Source: Hedera helix
Lineage: Eukaryota; Streptophyta; Magnoliopsida; Apiales; Araliaceae
DNA: 64,000 nt
Direction of reading: 5' to 3'
Assembly: GCA_947179155.2 (NCBI GenBank)
Contig: OX359269.1
Span: 28,229,517-28,293,516, forward strand
Shown here: positions 22,256 to 34,303 of the stretch, one piece after another
Position numbering within the stretch: the first letter of the stretch is position 1
Layout: every line of letters begins with the position of its first letter
The notes under the pieces: generated by a model
Database searches by the model: none
Told to the model about the DNA's origin: nothing
The model's input: the letters and a program-made list of their open reading frames with translations, nothing else
Translations under genes and position numbers: made by a program

Positions 22256-23920
22256 ATCTAAAAGCAGTCCCACCCACCTAATTCCAAGATTTAAATGTGA
22301 TGGGAGATCATCCATTTTTATCATTAGTCATTAGTTAGGTATAATCCAATTTGTGCCATCATATTCCCCCTTTCAACTTTCAAATGAATTATCTCTGTCA
22401 AAGTTTGGTTTTGGTCATTTTGTGTGCCACAAAGTAAAACAATTTAGCTATACTTTTTCTCTTATAATACTATTCAAGTACACTGAACTTAATTATGTAT
22501 TGAATTACTCAGTTTGGCTAGTTTTGTTTTATGTTACTCAAAACTAAGCAAAACCTAGCCAAACTCATCAAATGTCTTGCAATTTTAGAACAAGTACTAA
22601 CCCTTAGAAACTAGCTACCACCATTAACATGTAAAATAACCATTAAGATTCTAGCTTCAATTTTCGAATTATTGTTAAGAAAATAATACTCCTTTCATTC
22701 CATAGGAAGAATCTCGTTTATAAAATATATTTATCGGTAAAATATTCCTAAAGTCGACCTTACATAACATATCTAAGGTCACTTCAAATACGGAGGCATC
22801 TTGATCTTCATTTAACAACTCAATCATATGGATGTAGAAAATGAAAAATATAAATACATGAAATTTTCATCTAATTCAAGATTGTGGAGAAATATTATTA
22901 CAAGGGCTAAATCGCATAGGGAGCGAGAAATTTTTATCCTCCCACTCACCCTCAAGTATCAAAAAGTAACCAATGGCAACCTTGATAGAAAAAAAATATG
23001 ATGAAAAAAGGTCAAAATAATCACGAATTATAGCCATGCGAGTATAAATACAATTGGATGATGTATTATTTAGTTTGTCTATATAAAAATATTTAAATAC
23101 CCTACAATATAATTCAGATATTGTTCACGTGTCAATATTTCCGTTGTCTAAATTAACTGAATTACTATTTAGGGTTCATCTTACTTAGAATTACTTTTAA
23201 GAGCGAGCTGATAAAATTTAAACTTCGTACTCCTAATTGTAATTCGATGTATATTTTGGTATCATATATGCTATTAACCCTTATTATCCCTTGAATTTAA
23301 TTTTATTAGATAATACTTATTATTTTTAAGAATAAACATGAAATGTATCTTTTATATTTACGTTGAAAGGCGAAAGTTTGGGGTTAATTAGTGAGGGTGA
23401 GCTGTAGAGACAAAAGATCTACGAAGGCATAAATAAATTGTAAAAGGCCAACGGAGCTAAGGGGAGATAAATAGATAAGAATTACACAATAGTAGAAAAA
23501 TAATAATTTCTCTCTCTAGATTAGGCAGGCTGTGTAATCTGTCCAAATGTCAAATCACAAACTCTATATATATTGAATAGAGGTCGAGGTCCACGTGGCA
23601 CATCCGGGTAGTGCCACGTGACACGTCATGCATATGTCTGATGTCACACGTCCGAATGGATCCCACAATATTGTCAATGTCATTTTTTTCCGAACATGTC
23701 CTTACTCCCTCGGCAATCTTGTTCTCTTAGCTACCAAACCAACCCTTAAACAGTTATCCTAATGTTATACGCGGATACCCTAAGACTCTGCCAAAAGCCT
23801 TAGAAAACAACCAAGATCCTTATTATGGGTTATAAGCTTATATGAAGGTGTAATATTGTCAACATAACAAGGGCATTGCACGATCAAGCATAAGGGTTCA
23901 TGTGGCCAAGCCCGAGGGCT
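22256..23920. other. Low-copy-looking intergenic DNA, no gene found
   Basis: Mixed-composition DNA without LTR ends or convincing frames. A possible single MITE end (CTCCTTTCATTCCATAGGAA) is at about 22690 with no partner found. A CACGTG inverted repeat lies at 23592-23625. Confidence 0.45.
23592..23625. promoter_or_regulatory. Inverted pair of G-boxes
   Basis: CACGTGGCA at 23593, an 11-bp loop, then TGCCACGTG: a 9-bp inverted repeat in which both arms contain the G-box CACGTG. ACGTCA and CACACGTCC follow within 40 bp, and an AT-rich TATA-like stretch (CTCTATATATATTG) lies about 20 bp to the left. The arrangement would fit a promoter reading to the left, but no gene was found there. Confidence 0.5.
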
Positions 23921-24295
23921 TAGGCCTGTGCATGGTTTTTGGTTTTTTTGATTTTTTCGAGAAATCGGACCGGACCGAATCGATTTTTCGATATAAAATA
24001 AACCAGTTTGATATCGGTACCAAAAAATCGGTATATACTGATTTTTCGGTACCGGTTCCGGTACTGCATTTTTATGGTTCGGTATTTACCGAACTGGACT
24101 GGTAATATCGATTTTCTAATTTTTTAAAAAAAAATTATTATTATTAATAAATAATTAATAATAATAAAATAATAATTATAATAATATTAATATTAATAAT
24201 AATAATAATAAAATATTAATTATATTAATTTCAATTTTTATTTGATAAAAACCGTTCAGATTCGAAACGATATTTATCAGTTGCGCACACCCTTA
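23921..24295. mobile_element. Non-autonomous hAT-like element, 375 bp
   Basis: Ends TAGGCCTGTGCATGG and, in reverse, TAAGGGTGTGCGCAA are imperfect inverted repeats. Flanks CGAGGGCT (23913-23920) and CGAAAGCT (24296-24303) agree at 6 of 8 positions, consistent with an aged 8-bp target duplication. Interior has the GGTTTTTGG/CGGTACCGG-rich sequence common in plant non-autonomous hAT elements, then an AT-rich half. Open frames inside are not genes. Confidence 0.65.
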
Positions 24296-24303
24296 CGAAA
24301 GCT

Positions 24304-25140
24304 TAAGGAGTCGAATCTGAGAACCTCTATGGGTGGGCCCGCGAGGTCAAGCCATCGAGCCTGAGAGACTAAGATGGTTGGGCCCGTGAAGTCAAACATC
24401 AACTCAAGACCCATGTAACTAGGCTCTCGAGCACTCATGTGGCAATTCTTAAGAAACCCATGTGTCATTAAATATACTTGCGTGAGGTCTACGCATAGTA
24501 CTCAAATGGGCCCACGTGAGTAAGGGATGAATCTGGGCCTACAAAAAAAAGTATTTAAAATAGTTTTATAATGGTGAATATAACAAATATATATATATAA
24601 TAAAATAAAACGAGTGATATTATTATAAGAATTTTTTTTTGATGTTGTCATAAGAATAGTATTATTTTAAAGTATCAAGTGTATTTTTTCTATGATAAAA
24701 CATCTGAATATGGACGGAGAGAATCAGTCCACTATTAACCGAACTTTTTCTTTACCCGAAATAGGTAGGTAACCTTCGTATTCACCCTTTTGCCCCTTTG
24801 CGATTGTACCTGGCATGAGGAAAAGTTTAAAGCACGTGTCCAAATTTGTTGCTCCAAAAAATGTGTAATTCATTAATTATACTGTGTATATTAATCAACA
24901 CGTTGCATATAATAAATTTGATAGTCCATCTCAAAGTAGCATGCCAACACGTGTCGCGTAACGTATGGACTGGGTCTAGACCTTGCAACATGTGTTACTG
25001 CGCGTGAGAGTGACGTTAAAAAATAGAGACCAGTTCTTTAAGATAGATACAGATAGAGACAGGGAGGAGGATACCTCCAGAAAGGGAAAGTGACGAGCAA
25101 ATCAACTGCGCAACGTAAACTTCAACGAATAATATTATGT
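24304..25140. other. Non-repetitive-looking segment with ACGT boxes
   Basis: Includes GCACGTGTCC (24831), ACACGTGTCGCG (24949) and GGCCCACGTGAG (24511), plus a purine-rich AGACAGGGAGGAGG stretch near 25057. Composition is less AT-rich than its surroundings. It could be an orphan promoter/5' UTR fragment, but no open frame follows. Confidence 0.35.
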
Positions 25141-25540
25141 AAACAAATTATATATATAAAATAAGATTTATGTATTAAATATTAATAAAAATATATAAAA
25201 TATTTAATAATATATTTTACTTTATATATTTTTTAAATATTATTTGTACATAATTTTTTATGTATCATTTATATTCATAACTTTACTCATTACTCAATCT
25301 ACTTCTGAATTAGAATTTAATATATTTACTTTCTAAATTTCGTAAAAGAATGTTATTACGTGCATAAATTATATACAAAAATTTATGTATCAAAAGTAAT
25401 ATCCAAATATTATATATTAGTAAAAATATGTACAATATTTAATGGTAGATTTTTTTTTCTATTTCTTGTTTTTTATATACTATTTGTACATAATTTTTTA
25501 TATATAATTTGTGTATACAATAATAATACTTATAATCTTA
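25141..25540. repeat. Imperfect direct duplication in AT-rich DNA
   Basis: The block ending TTATTTGTACATAATTTTTT occurs twice (about 25238 and 25484), preceded both times by AATATTAGTAAAAATAT-like sequence. Apparent frames across it are AT-rich and unrecognisable. Confidence 0.5.
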
Positions 25541-25719
25541 TGCTGCACATTTTTAAGCTGTTTATAACAAAATTCATAATTTTAATGAGGAGAACATGAA
25601 TATTTTGATAAGGCTTTGGTAATAATGATAAACTCCGTTAGACCAACTCCAGTCTCTCTCTCACGGTCTCACCTACTGTTAGTTTTATTTTCATTACATA
25701 TTTACTTTAGTGTAAGTCT

Positions 25720-26100
25720 AATTTTTAAAGGCCTAATTACACTTTCATGGACCAACAAATCGCTTTCCATAATTTTTACGATATCGATCCCAATTACAAT
25801 TTTTGGCCAAAATTAATTAGAATAGTACATGTGACAGTACGTAAATTCGAAAATATGAGTTGACCATATAAAAATACGGTCTGATTAATAACTGTCATAA
25901 AATAATAATAACTCAATATATTTTGTACACTTGGACCATATAAAACATAGAAAAAAAAAAGTATACGAATAAATGATAAAGAAAAAAAGAAAAAATATTT
26001 AAAAAATAAAAGAATAAATGATAAAATACTAAAATAAAATAAAGTATTAATTAAATGTTATGAAAATAATATGAAAAGGTAAATAATTGCAACACAAAAT
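25720..26100 (+). repeat. Unclassified dispersed repeat, left copy
   Basis: From GGCCTAATTACACTTT through CCATAATTTTTACGATATCG, CCCAATTACAATTTTTGGCC and TTGACCATAT to ATGAAAATAATA. It aligns with the reverse complement of 35812-36205. Family not recognised. Confidence 0.6.
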
Positions 26101-26385
26101 ATATAAAAAATCTAAAGTATAAACACTAATTAAATGAATTTTGGGTCATCATCTACCAACCCGTATGAAGCCCCTCACTATTTGAGGGAGATTCACTCTA
26201 ATAATCTCAGGAAGGTGATAAATGAATTTTGGGTATATGGGTTTGAAGGGAAAAGTTTGGATCTCATCTTGTTAATATATTTTTTTCTTTTCCGAAATAG
26301 ATTTGGTTTTATTTTCATATTATGTTAATGCATTTATGTTAAACTCCTGTTTATTAAATTTAATGATAACGTGATGACAAAAAGC
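26101..26385. other. Unassigned DNA before the Gypsy-2 remnant
   Basis: A 64-codon frame at 26134 has no recognisable features. AATGAATTTTGGGT occurs twice (26134 and 26222) as a short direct repeat. Confidence 0.4.
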
Positions 26386-26991
26386 GACCGTTGGTGTTAT
26401 ATTTGAATATTTTTGGCCGTTAGTGCAAAGATGAACTGTTGACTTGCATGATTATGATCAGGAACTGTGAGTTTGTATTATCATGGCCAATGGTATTTCA
26501 GATAATAAAAGTTGATGATATTTTTCTTAAAAAGAGAAACGAGTGGACATTATAGTCCATATAATTTTTCTAATGGTTGTTTTTTTACTGCAGTTGTTGA
26601 TCTGAACTTTGTTTAAGAATTTAACTGAAGTTGTTGAATTAAAATTTGTTGTTTAAATTATTCTATCAAGAGCTCAACTGTTGAAAGCTAACGATAATTT
26701 ATTCGTTATTATCTTAGTCATGATATTATTTACTGGGCTATTTGAACTCACCCATTTTTTTTTGTTCCATTATTTTTCAACAGGAGATAAGAACGTAGTT
26801 GGGTTTAGCCAGGGGATGGAGTGAATGTCCGAGGAATAGCTATAATAGTCTTCACATGTTGTAAAATAGTGTGACAATAATAGTGAAGACTTAGTTGTGT
26901 ATTATTGCACGATATACTGTATTGTAATAGTTGTTGTGTATTTTGACAACTCAAGTTTAGGCTATATGGGCTCAAATTTGGGGTCGTCACA
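26386..26991 (+). mobile_element. 5' LTR of Gypsy-2, truncated to its last 606 bp
   Basis: Begins abruptly at GACCGTTGGTGTTATATTTG, matching position 33703 of the 3' LTR, and ends GGGGTCGTCACA directly before the primer site. The promoter half is missing, so the element could not be transcribed from it. Confidence 0.88.
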
Positions 26992-26993
26992 GT

Positions 26994-27005
26994 TGGTATC
27001 AGAGC
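26994..27005 (+). other. Primer binding site of Gypsy-2
   Basis: TGGTATCAGAGC, two bases after the LTR end; complementary to the 3' end of plant initiator tRNA-Met. Confidence 0.9.
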
Positions 27006-27209
27006 TTAGGGATATGATCTTGCATGGAGATCTGGGTAGATGTAGGAGGAGAGAAACGAATAGATTACGTCACTGGTGTGTCTTACATGAATTAAATTTT
27101 GTTATCTAATGAATTGGCTTGAATATGGGGACAAGAAGTGACGAGTCAATTTGTTTAACTAACATTTATCTTATGACCATAGTTTAGAATAACTTCTGAA
27201 AATCAGGGA

Positions 27210-28083
27210 ATGAACTATCCACTGCCCGAAGCGAATGTAGGTGAGAACTAGGAAGCTACAAACAATCCTTTTGCAGCTTCAAAAAATAATGTTGGTGATC
27301 ATGCAAATCAGGATGGTTTCTTTAGAAACTTCATACAATTTATCCAAAATCAGGCGAGGAAAAGTCCTACCGGTGGAAATGTTGATAATTCAAGGATTGT
27401 CACAGTTAAGCAATTTAAAGAGTTGGGGCCACCTGAATTTTTCGGGAAACCTGAACCACTAAAAGAGGAGACATGGTTGAAGCAGACGACAAAAATACTT
27501 GATGTCCTGCGATGTGTAGATGATCAGAAGGGTCATTCGCCACCTTAATGTTACGAGGTGTGGCATATCATTGGTGGGAGACGATAAAACGTATCCACCA
27601 TTCGGCTTTCAAAATGTCTTGGTTGGAATTTCAAAAGCTGTTCAAGGAAAAGTACTTTCCAAAAAGCATCCGCCATATGAAGGAGGTGGAGTTCATAAAA
27701 CTAGAGCATGAAAATATGACAGTCACACAATATGAAGCTAAGTTTGCCGAGTTATCTCGTTTTGCGACCCATCTAATGGATGACGAAGCACGAGTCGTAT
27801 GTTCTTGCGAGGTTTGAGAACCAAAATTCGTCAACAACTTAGCTCTCACAAATTTTATTTGTATTCAGACGTGGTGGATAGGGCTCAAAGGGCAAAACAC
27901 GAAAATGAAATAGTGCAGCCAAGAGTCAATGACCAGTATAGAGAGAGAAATGACAACAACCACATGAACGAGAACCATAGAGAAGGTAACCAACACTTCG
28001 GTGGTAATCCCGTATCGAATAATAGAATAGGAGAATCCAGTAGGAATAATTTCAAGAGAAAGAGATCCCATAATGATTATTGA
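27210..28083 (+). pseudogene. Gypsy-2 gag (capsid) pseudogene
   Basis: Starts at an ATG (MNYPLPEANVGEN, then a stop). The capsid-type gag region is clear: QFKELGPPEFFGKPEP, ETWLKQ, then after a frame change MLRGVAYHWWE, SWLEFQKLFKEKYFP and FIKLEHENMTVTQYEAKF, the usual Ty3/Gypsy retrotransposon gag core. Another frame change near 27800 leads into FLRGLRTKIRQQL and a basic, Asn/Arg-rich tail ending at 28083. The product would have formed the virus-like particle. At least one stop and two frame shifts make it non-functional. It lies downstream of the primer site as expected. Confidence 0.85.
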
Positions 28084-28737
28084 AGGGCACCGACACTAGT
28101 ACCAACACTGCACCAGTTTTAAGGAGAGGAGATCGACCATCGGTGAGATGCTACAAATGTGATTAGGAAGGTCACATCAGCCCAAACTGTACTCAGTAAT
28201 CTAAGTTATGCTACAGTTTTGGGAAGGAAGGACATATTGCGCGATTTTGCCCTGTTACGAAATCAAGTCCAGCCGTAATAATGGCTCCAAAAGCCAGTAC
28301 GGACAAGAGAAAATCTTTAGTTTAGGGAAAAGCTTTTGTTGTGACATCTCAAAGAACACAGAATCCGAATGAGGTGATAACTGATAAGCTATTCATAAAT
28401 TCTCGAGAAGTTTATGCCCTATTAGATACTGGCTTCACCTACTCTTTTATCTCACCTGCATGTGCTCAACGTTTAAATTTAATTTCTAAAAACTTAAACT
28501 TTTACTTATCAGTTGAAACCCCATTGGGAGAAATAACCATCACATCTACTGTATATAAATGTTGCCTAGTCCAAATCAACAACCTCGCATTACCTGTTGA
28601 CCTTATTTATTTGGAAATGCATGAATTTGATGTGATTTTAGGAATTGATTGGTTGACTACCCATCATGCTAAAATTGATTGTTTTCAAAAGATTATTAGT
28701 TTTCATATTTCTAATCAACCTGTCACGTAAATTCAAG
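28084..28737 (+). pseudogene. Gypsy-2 zinc knuckles and aspartic protease, broken
   Basis: Two CCHC knuckles in series near 28147-28255: CYKCD-stop-EGHISPNC, which keeps all four ligands but has a stop, and CYSFGKEGHIARFC, where the second Cys is Phe. The protease follows in an open stretch from 28341: EVYALLDTGFTYSFIS has the catalytic DTG, and DVILGIDWL is the conserved protease flap/C-terminal motif. It ends with a stop at 28728-28730. The protease would have cut the Gag-Pol polyprotein. Confidence 0.85.
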
Positions 28738-28748
28738 CAACTAAACCA

Positions 28749-30484
28749 TTGAAATCTATAACTTTTATTTCTAGCCATAAAGCCATTCGTTTATTGAAAA
28801 ACGAATGTCAGGCCTTTTTAGTTTATGTCACTGATTTGAACAAAAACACGTCAAATTTGAATGATATTCCCATTGTTAATGAGTTTCTTGTCGTTTTTCT
28901 TAAGGAACTTCTTGGCTTACCATCAAATCGTGAAATTGAATTCTGTATTGACCTTGAACTCGGTACTAAGCCAATTTCCAAAGCTCCATACCGAATGGCT
29001 CCCATTGAACTTCAAGAATTAAAATTCCAACTATAGGAATTATTGGATACTAGTTTTATTCGTCCGAGTGCATCACCTTGGGGTGCTCTTGCTCTATTTG
29101 TGAAGAAGAAAGACGGGAGTATGAGGTTGTGCATTGACTACTGAGAATTGAACCATGTCACCATAAAAAATAGGTACCCGTTACCTCGGATTGATGACAT
29201 GTTTGATCAATTGCAGGGTGCTCAACATTTCTCAAAGATTCATCTCCGTTCTGGATATCATCAATTAAAGGTTAAAGCTGAGGACATTCCAAAGACTGCT
29301 TTCAGAACTTGTTATGGGCATTATGAGTCTGCTTTCAGAACTCGTTATGGGCATTATGAGTTCTTAGTCATGCTTTTTGGACTAACAAATGCTCCTGTAG
29401 CTTTCATGGACATGATGAACTGGATATTCAAAGAATGTTTAGATCATTTTGTGGTTGTCTTTATTGATGACATTCTCATATACTCCAAGAGTCGTGAAGA
29501 TCATAAATAAAATCTGAGATTAATACTCCAAAAGCTACGTGAGAACAAGTTATATGCCAAGTTAAAGAAATGTGAGTTCTGGCTTGAGAAGTCACGTTCC
29601 TTGGGCATGAGATTTTTAGTCAGGGAATATCAGTCGATCCTACAAAGATTAAAGCAATATTAAATTGGGAGCAACCTCGGGCAGTAACTGAAGTCTGAAG
29701 TTTTCTAGGCCTAGCTGGTTATTATTGGAGATTCGTAGAATGATTTTCTCGAATCGCCACTCCATTAACTCAGTTGACTAAAAAAAGTACAAAATTCGTA
29801 TTAAATGAGGAATGTGAGAAGAGTTTTCAAGAACTTAAGAGGAGACTTATTTCAGCTCCTGTTCTGACCATACCATCAGGATCAGGAGAATTTGTCATAT
29901 ACAACAATGCTTCAGGCAAAGGTCTAGGTTGTGTCCTTATGCAACATGGAAAGGTTATAACCTATTCCTCTCGACAACTCAAAGATTATGAAAAAAATTA
30001 CCCTACTCATGACCTAGAGCTGGCAGTGGTCGTTTTCGCATTAAAGATCTGGAGACATTACTTATACGGAGAAAAAATGGATATTTATACGGATCATAAA
30101 AGCCTTAAGTATTTCTTCACTCAGAAGGAACCCAACATGTGACAACGACGTTGGCTTGAGCTATTGAAGGATTATGATCACACCATCCAGTATCACCCGG
30201 AAAAAACAAACGTTGTAGCCGACGCTTTGAGCAGAAGATCTTATGCTAGTACAAGTGCAATTTTGACAACGCAAAGAAGAATTTTGTATGATTTACAAAA
30301 GATGAAGATAGAGCTAAAGATATCAGGAACCCACTCGAAGATTGCACACATGCGAGTAGAACCGACTTTAATCGATAAAATTAAAGCTGCTCAAGCTACT
30401 GAACCAGAACTAGTGAATATGATGAAGAAAGTACAAGAAGATGCTATTCAGGAAGCAAGAATCGACGAGGAAGGAACACTTTGA
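28749..30484 (+). pseudogene. Gypsy-2 reverse transcriptase and RNase H, broken
   Basis: RT motifs in order: PSNREIEFCIDL, KAPYRMAP, LCIDY-stop-ELN, NRYPLPRIDD, then FSKIHLRSGYHQ, where the catalytic Asp of the usual FSKIDLRSGYHQ is His. Next is an in-frame 33-bp tandem duplication (29295-29360, FRT-YGHYE repeated), then LFGLTNAP and FIDDILIYSK, whose Asp pair is intact. After several stops and a shift, RNase H is visible from 29774: PVLTIPSGSGEF, YNNASGKGLG (Asn replaces the usual catalytic Asp), YSSRQL, THDLELAVVVFALK, YTDHKSLKYF. The segment 30164-30484 joins to integrase. Enzymatically dead. Confidence 0.88.
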
Positions 30485-31808
30485 GTCAACTCTCGACTCT
30501 GTGTTCCTAACGGCCCTGAGTTAAAGCATAAAATCATGATTGAGGCACATAACACGCCGTTTACAATCCACCCAGGAGGTACCAAAATGTATCGTGACCT
30601 TCGACATACATTCTGGTGGAATAATATGAAAAAGGGAGATTGCAGAGTTTATCTCAAGGTGCCTAACTTGTCAACGTGTCAAGGCAAAGCATCAAGTGCC
30701 TAAAGGTCCATTGCAACCACTTGAAGTTCCCAAATAGAAGTGGGAATACATCAATATGGACTTCGTGACGGGTCTTCCTAAAGTTTCTCAAGGCTTAGAT
30801 GCAATTTGGGTTATCTTAGATAGATTAACCAAATCCGCTCATTTCTTGCCTATACGAGAAATTTTTTGACCTGAGCATCTTGCAGGTATGTACATAAATG
30901 AGATTGTGAGATTGCATGGCATGCCAGTTTTCATAGTTTCTGATCGAGATCCTAGATTCACTTCACCCTTTTGGATCAGTCTACAAAAAGCTATGGGCAC
31001 TGAACTACGTTTTTGTTCTGCATATCATCCTCAAATGGACGGACAATCGAAAAGGACGATCCAGACCCTCGAAGATCTTTTGAGACTTTGCATACTAGAC
31101 TTCAAAGGAAGTTGGTATAAGTACTTGCCATTTGTTGAATTTTCCTATAACAACAGTTACCAAACAAGTATAGGCATGACTCCATTCGAGGCTTTGTATG
31201 GACGAAAGTGTCATTCTCCAGTATGTTGGAATGAGGTAGGAGAAACAAAACTGTTGGGACCCGAGTTGATACTCTTGACAACAGAAAAGATTCATATGAT
31301 CCGACAAATAATACAGACTGCACAAGAACGACAAAATAGTTATGCTGATTTTCGTCGAAGGGACGAAAGTTTCAACGTCGGAGACCATATATTTTTACGT
31401 GTTTCCCTATGGAAAGGAGTTACGAGATTTAGAAAGAGAGGAAAGCTCAACCTTCGATTTATTGGCCCATTTGAAATCCTTGATCGAGTAGGAACTATAG
31501 CATACAGACTAGCTTTACCACCAAGTATGTTCCGTATCCATAATATTTTTCATATATCTATGTTACGTAAATATGTGAATGACCCGAACCTCATCATTGA
31601 GTTAGAACCGGACGTAATAGTAGAGGATTTAACATATGAGGAAGTACTTGTCAAGATCTTAGATAAGAAGGTGCAGATCCTACCCTCAAAGGTTATACCT
31701 CAAGTCAAGGTTTTATGGAGAAACCAAGATACAGAGAAAATGACCTGGAAGCTAGAATCTGAGATGAAATCTAAGTATCCTTACCTCTTTGAAATGCCAG
31801 GTACGTAA
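30485..31808 (+). pseudogene. Gypsy-2 integrase and chromodomain, broken
   Basis: Homologous to Gypsy-1 throughout. The zinc-finger segment breaks where AAGGGAGATTG replaces AAGAGAGATTG with a length change near 30632. MDFVTGLPK and SDRDPRFTS are present, but the third catalytic residue is lost: GQSKRTIQ in place of GQSERTIQ. The frame from 30888 to 31808 is open, with GPFEILDR and the chromodomain-like KVLWRNQ tail ending KYPYLFEMPGT. Several stops precede it (30481, 30737, 30868). Confidence 0.9.
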
Positions 31809-31828
31809 ATTTCGAGGACAAAATTTCA

Positions 31829-31842
31829 TAAGGAAGTGAGGT
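31829..31842 (+). other. Polypurine tract of Gypsy-2
   Basis: TAAGGAAGTGAGGT just before the LTR start TGTAAGACCCC; degenerate compared with Gypsy-1. Confidence 0.7.
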
Positions 31843-34303
31843 TGTAAGACCCCAAAATTATGAAATACAAATTCAATTTTTCTTCATATATATATTTTTC
31901 TGAAACAGTAAGTGGTTAAATTAACAAAGTTAAAAGTTAAGAACGTTATGTGAAAATTTCATTATGTCGGACAATATTCATTTTGTCAAGGAATATTCAT
32001 TTTGTCGGGGAATATTCGAGTCGTACGACGGCACCGAAATAGTCAATAATTGGTGGACCCCACAACAGAATATTGTCGGATATAGAAAACGATAGAAGTA
32101 ACTTTTTTTTATAAAAATAATGTTATCACTTTTAACTGTTAAAATACCGACGATAAAAAAAATAGTAACATACAGTATTTTATGATATTTTATTATAGCA
32201 CACGGTATTCTACAGTAGCACACGGTATTACACAATATCTCATATTATTGATCTGATAACGTGGTTATTACACAATATTCACCAATAATTATTGATACAC
32301 AGTATTTTATATTATTGATTTAATAATTGTCATTACATTGTATTTTATATCATCGAGCCAATAATTACTATTCCACTGTATTAAATCAAATAATTGTCAC
32401 AGTAGCAAATACACAGTAAATTATATTATTAAATTAATAATTGTCAGTAACGTGTTTCTTACATTATTGTTGAATTATTATTATCACTGTTGTAACATTA
32501 CCTTAATTATTATATTATTAGTGGGTATTATTATTATTATATGTGAATAGTATGTAGACCCTCTGTGGGGGCCACATGAAATGAGAATTGGTAAGGAATG
32601 ACAGGCAACGTGTGCTGCCACTTTTGAAAGTTAGGCTGGCGTGTAGCACGCCAACAGCACACCTACACAGTGCACTCCCCTCTCCTATAAATAGCTTTCT
32701 AAGCTGAATAGAAAAATCACACCTAAAACATAAAGTTTTTCTGTAAGTATTTTGTGAGTTTTCTCTGAGAATAGTAAGGTTATTTTGAGTATTTGTAAAC
32801 CAAAAGGAGTGTAGGAATTTTTCAAGTAAATATTTTATTAAAGAGTACTAATTGCACAAATACCTATTTCACACGGTATTCACAAAGCTTCCTTTATAAG
32901 ACTCTTCTTTGAGAAGTTTTATTTTAAAAAGCTTTCTTAGGAAGATTTATTATTATTTTTGAAGTTATTATTTTACACTACAAAAATTTATATTATATAA
33001 ATAATTTTGATAATTTATAATATATGAGTTATCATACACCTTGAAATTTGTATGTGGTAATTACTAATTATATTATAAATATATAGGTTGATCAACCTTA
33101 TTTTTATCAATATCCAATCACGTGATAAGGTAAGGGATACCATCTTTTTCATCTTCCATTATTCAAACTTACTACGGTAAGGGATATCATTTCTTTTATA
33201 TTCTTAAACTTACTATAGTAAGTATTGTTCGATAAAACTTCTGAAATGGTCATAATTTTCTTAATAATTTACACTTTATTTAATATCATTTCAATTGAAC
33301 CTTCCTATTTACGTGAACCTTTCTATTGAACTTCAATCGTTCTTTTGAAATATGGATCTTGAATATGGTTCTTAAATTTGAGTCCACATCATGTTTGACA
33401 ATTTGGATATCATTTAAATTTGCACAAAGTAAAATTATAAACTTTCAATATTTATTGTTATTCCTGTTTCTTCTGTTCATCAGTTATATCTCTATTGTTA
33501 TTCTAATCATCAAGAATTAAATTGTTATTAATATCTGTGGCTTGTAGCACATGATAGATAAGGGCATTGTTAGGTTAAGGGCGATATATTTGATGATGTG
33601 TCTTTTAGGATACGTAGTGAATGCTCTCTTCGGCCTATAGTACAAAGATAAACTATTGTTTGGTATGATTATGACCAAAGGCTGAAGACTGGTATGATCA
33701 TGACCGTTGGTGTTATATTTGAATATCTTTGGCCGTTAGTGCAAAGATGAACTGTTGACTTGCATGATTATGACCAGGAACTGTGAGTTTGTATTATCAT
33801 GGCCAATGGTATTTCAGATAATAAAAGTTGATATTTTTCTTGAAAAGGGAAGCGAGTGGGCATCACAGTCCATATGATTTTTCTAATGGTTGTTTTTTTT
33901 ACTGCAGTTATTAATCTGAACTTTGTTTAAGAATTTAACTACAGTTGTTGAATTAAAATTTGCTGTTTAAATTATTCTATCAAGAGCTCAACTATTGAAG
34001 GCTAACGATAATGTATTCGTCATTATCTTAGTCATGATATTCTTTATTGGGCTATTTAAGCTCCCTTTCTTTTTTGTTCCATTATTTTTCAACAGGAGAT
34101 AAGAATGTAGCTGAGTCTAGCCGAGGGATGGAATGAAGGTCCGAGGGATAGCTATAATAGTCTTCACATGTTGTAAAATAGTGTGACAATAATAGTGAAG
34201 ACTTAGTTGTGTATTATTGCACGATATACTGTATTATAATAGTTGTTGTATATTTTGACAACTCAAGTTTAGGCTGTGTGAGCCCATATTTGGGGTCGTC
34301 ACA
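31843..34303 (+). mobile_element. 3' LTR of Gypsy-2 (2,461 bp)
   Basis: TGTAAGACCCC to GGGGTCGTCACA. TATA box at 32686-32694 (TATAAATAG). Hairpin TGGCGTG-TAG-CACGCCA at 32637-32653. It lacks the GC-cored minisatellite present in the 1797 and 42072 LTRs and has a short ATT repeat near 32520. Belongs with the 37249 copy as one subfamily. An 85-codon antisense frame (31978-32235) is not a gene. Confidence 0.9.
32637..32694 (+). promoter_or_regulatory. Hairpin and TATA box of Gypsy-2 3' LTR
   Basis: 7-bp stem with 3-nt loop (32637-32653), then CCTATAAATAGC (TATA at 32686). Spacing 32 bp. Confidence 0.7.

Noticed and set aside
22685..22805. Second Stowaway-type MITE
   Set aside because: Only one candidate end (CTCCTTTCATTCC); no matching inverted partner could be placed.
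26994..27005. tRNA gene
   Set aside because: Only the short complement of the tRNA-Met 3' end (primer site); no cloverleaf. No tRNA or rRNA gene was found in the window.
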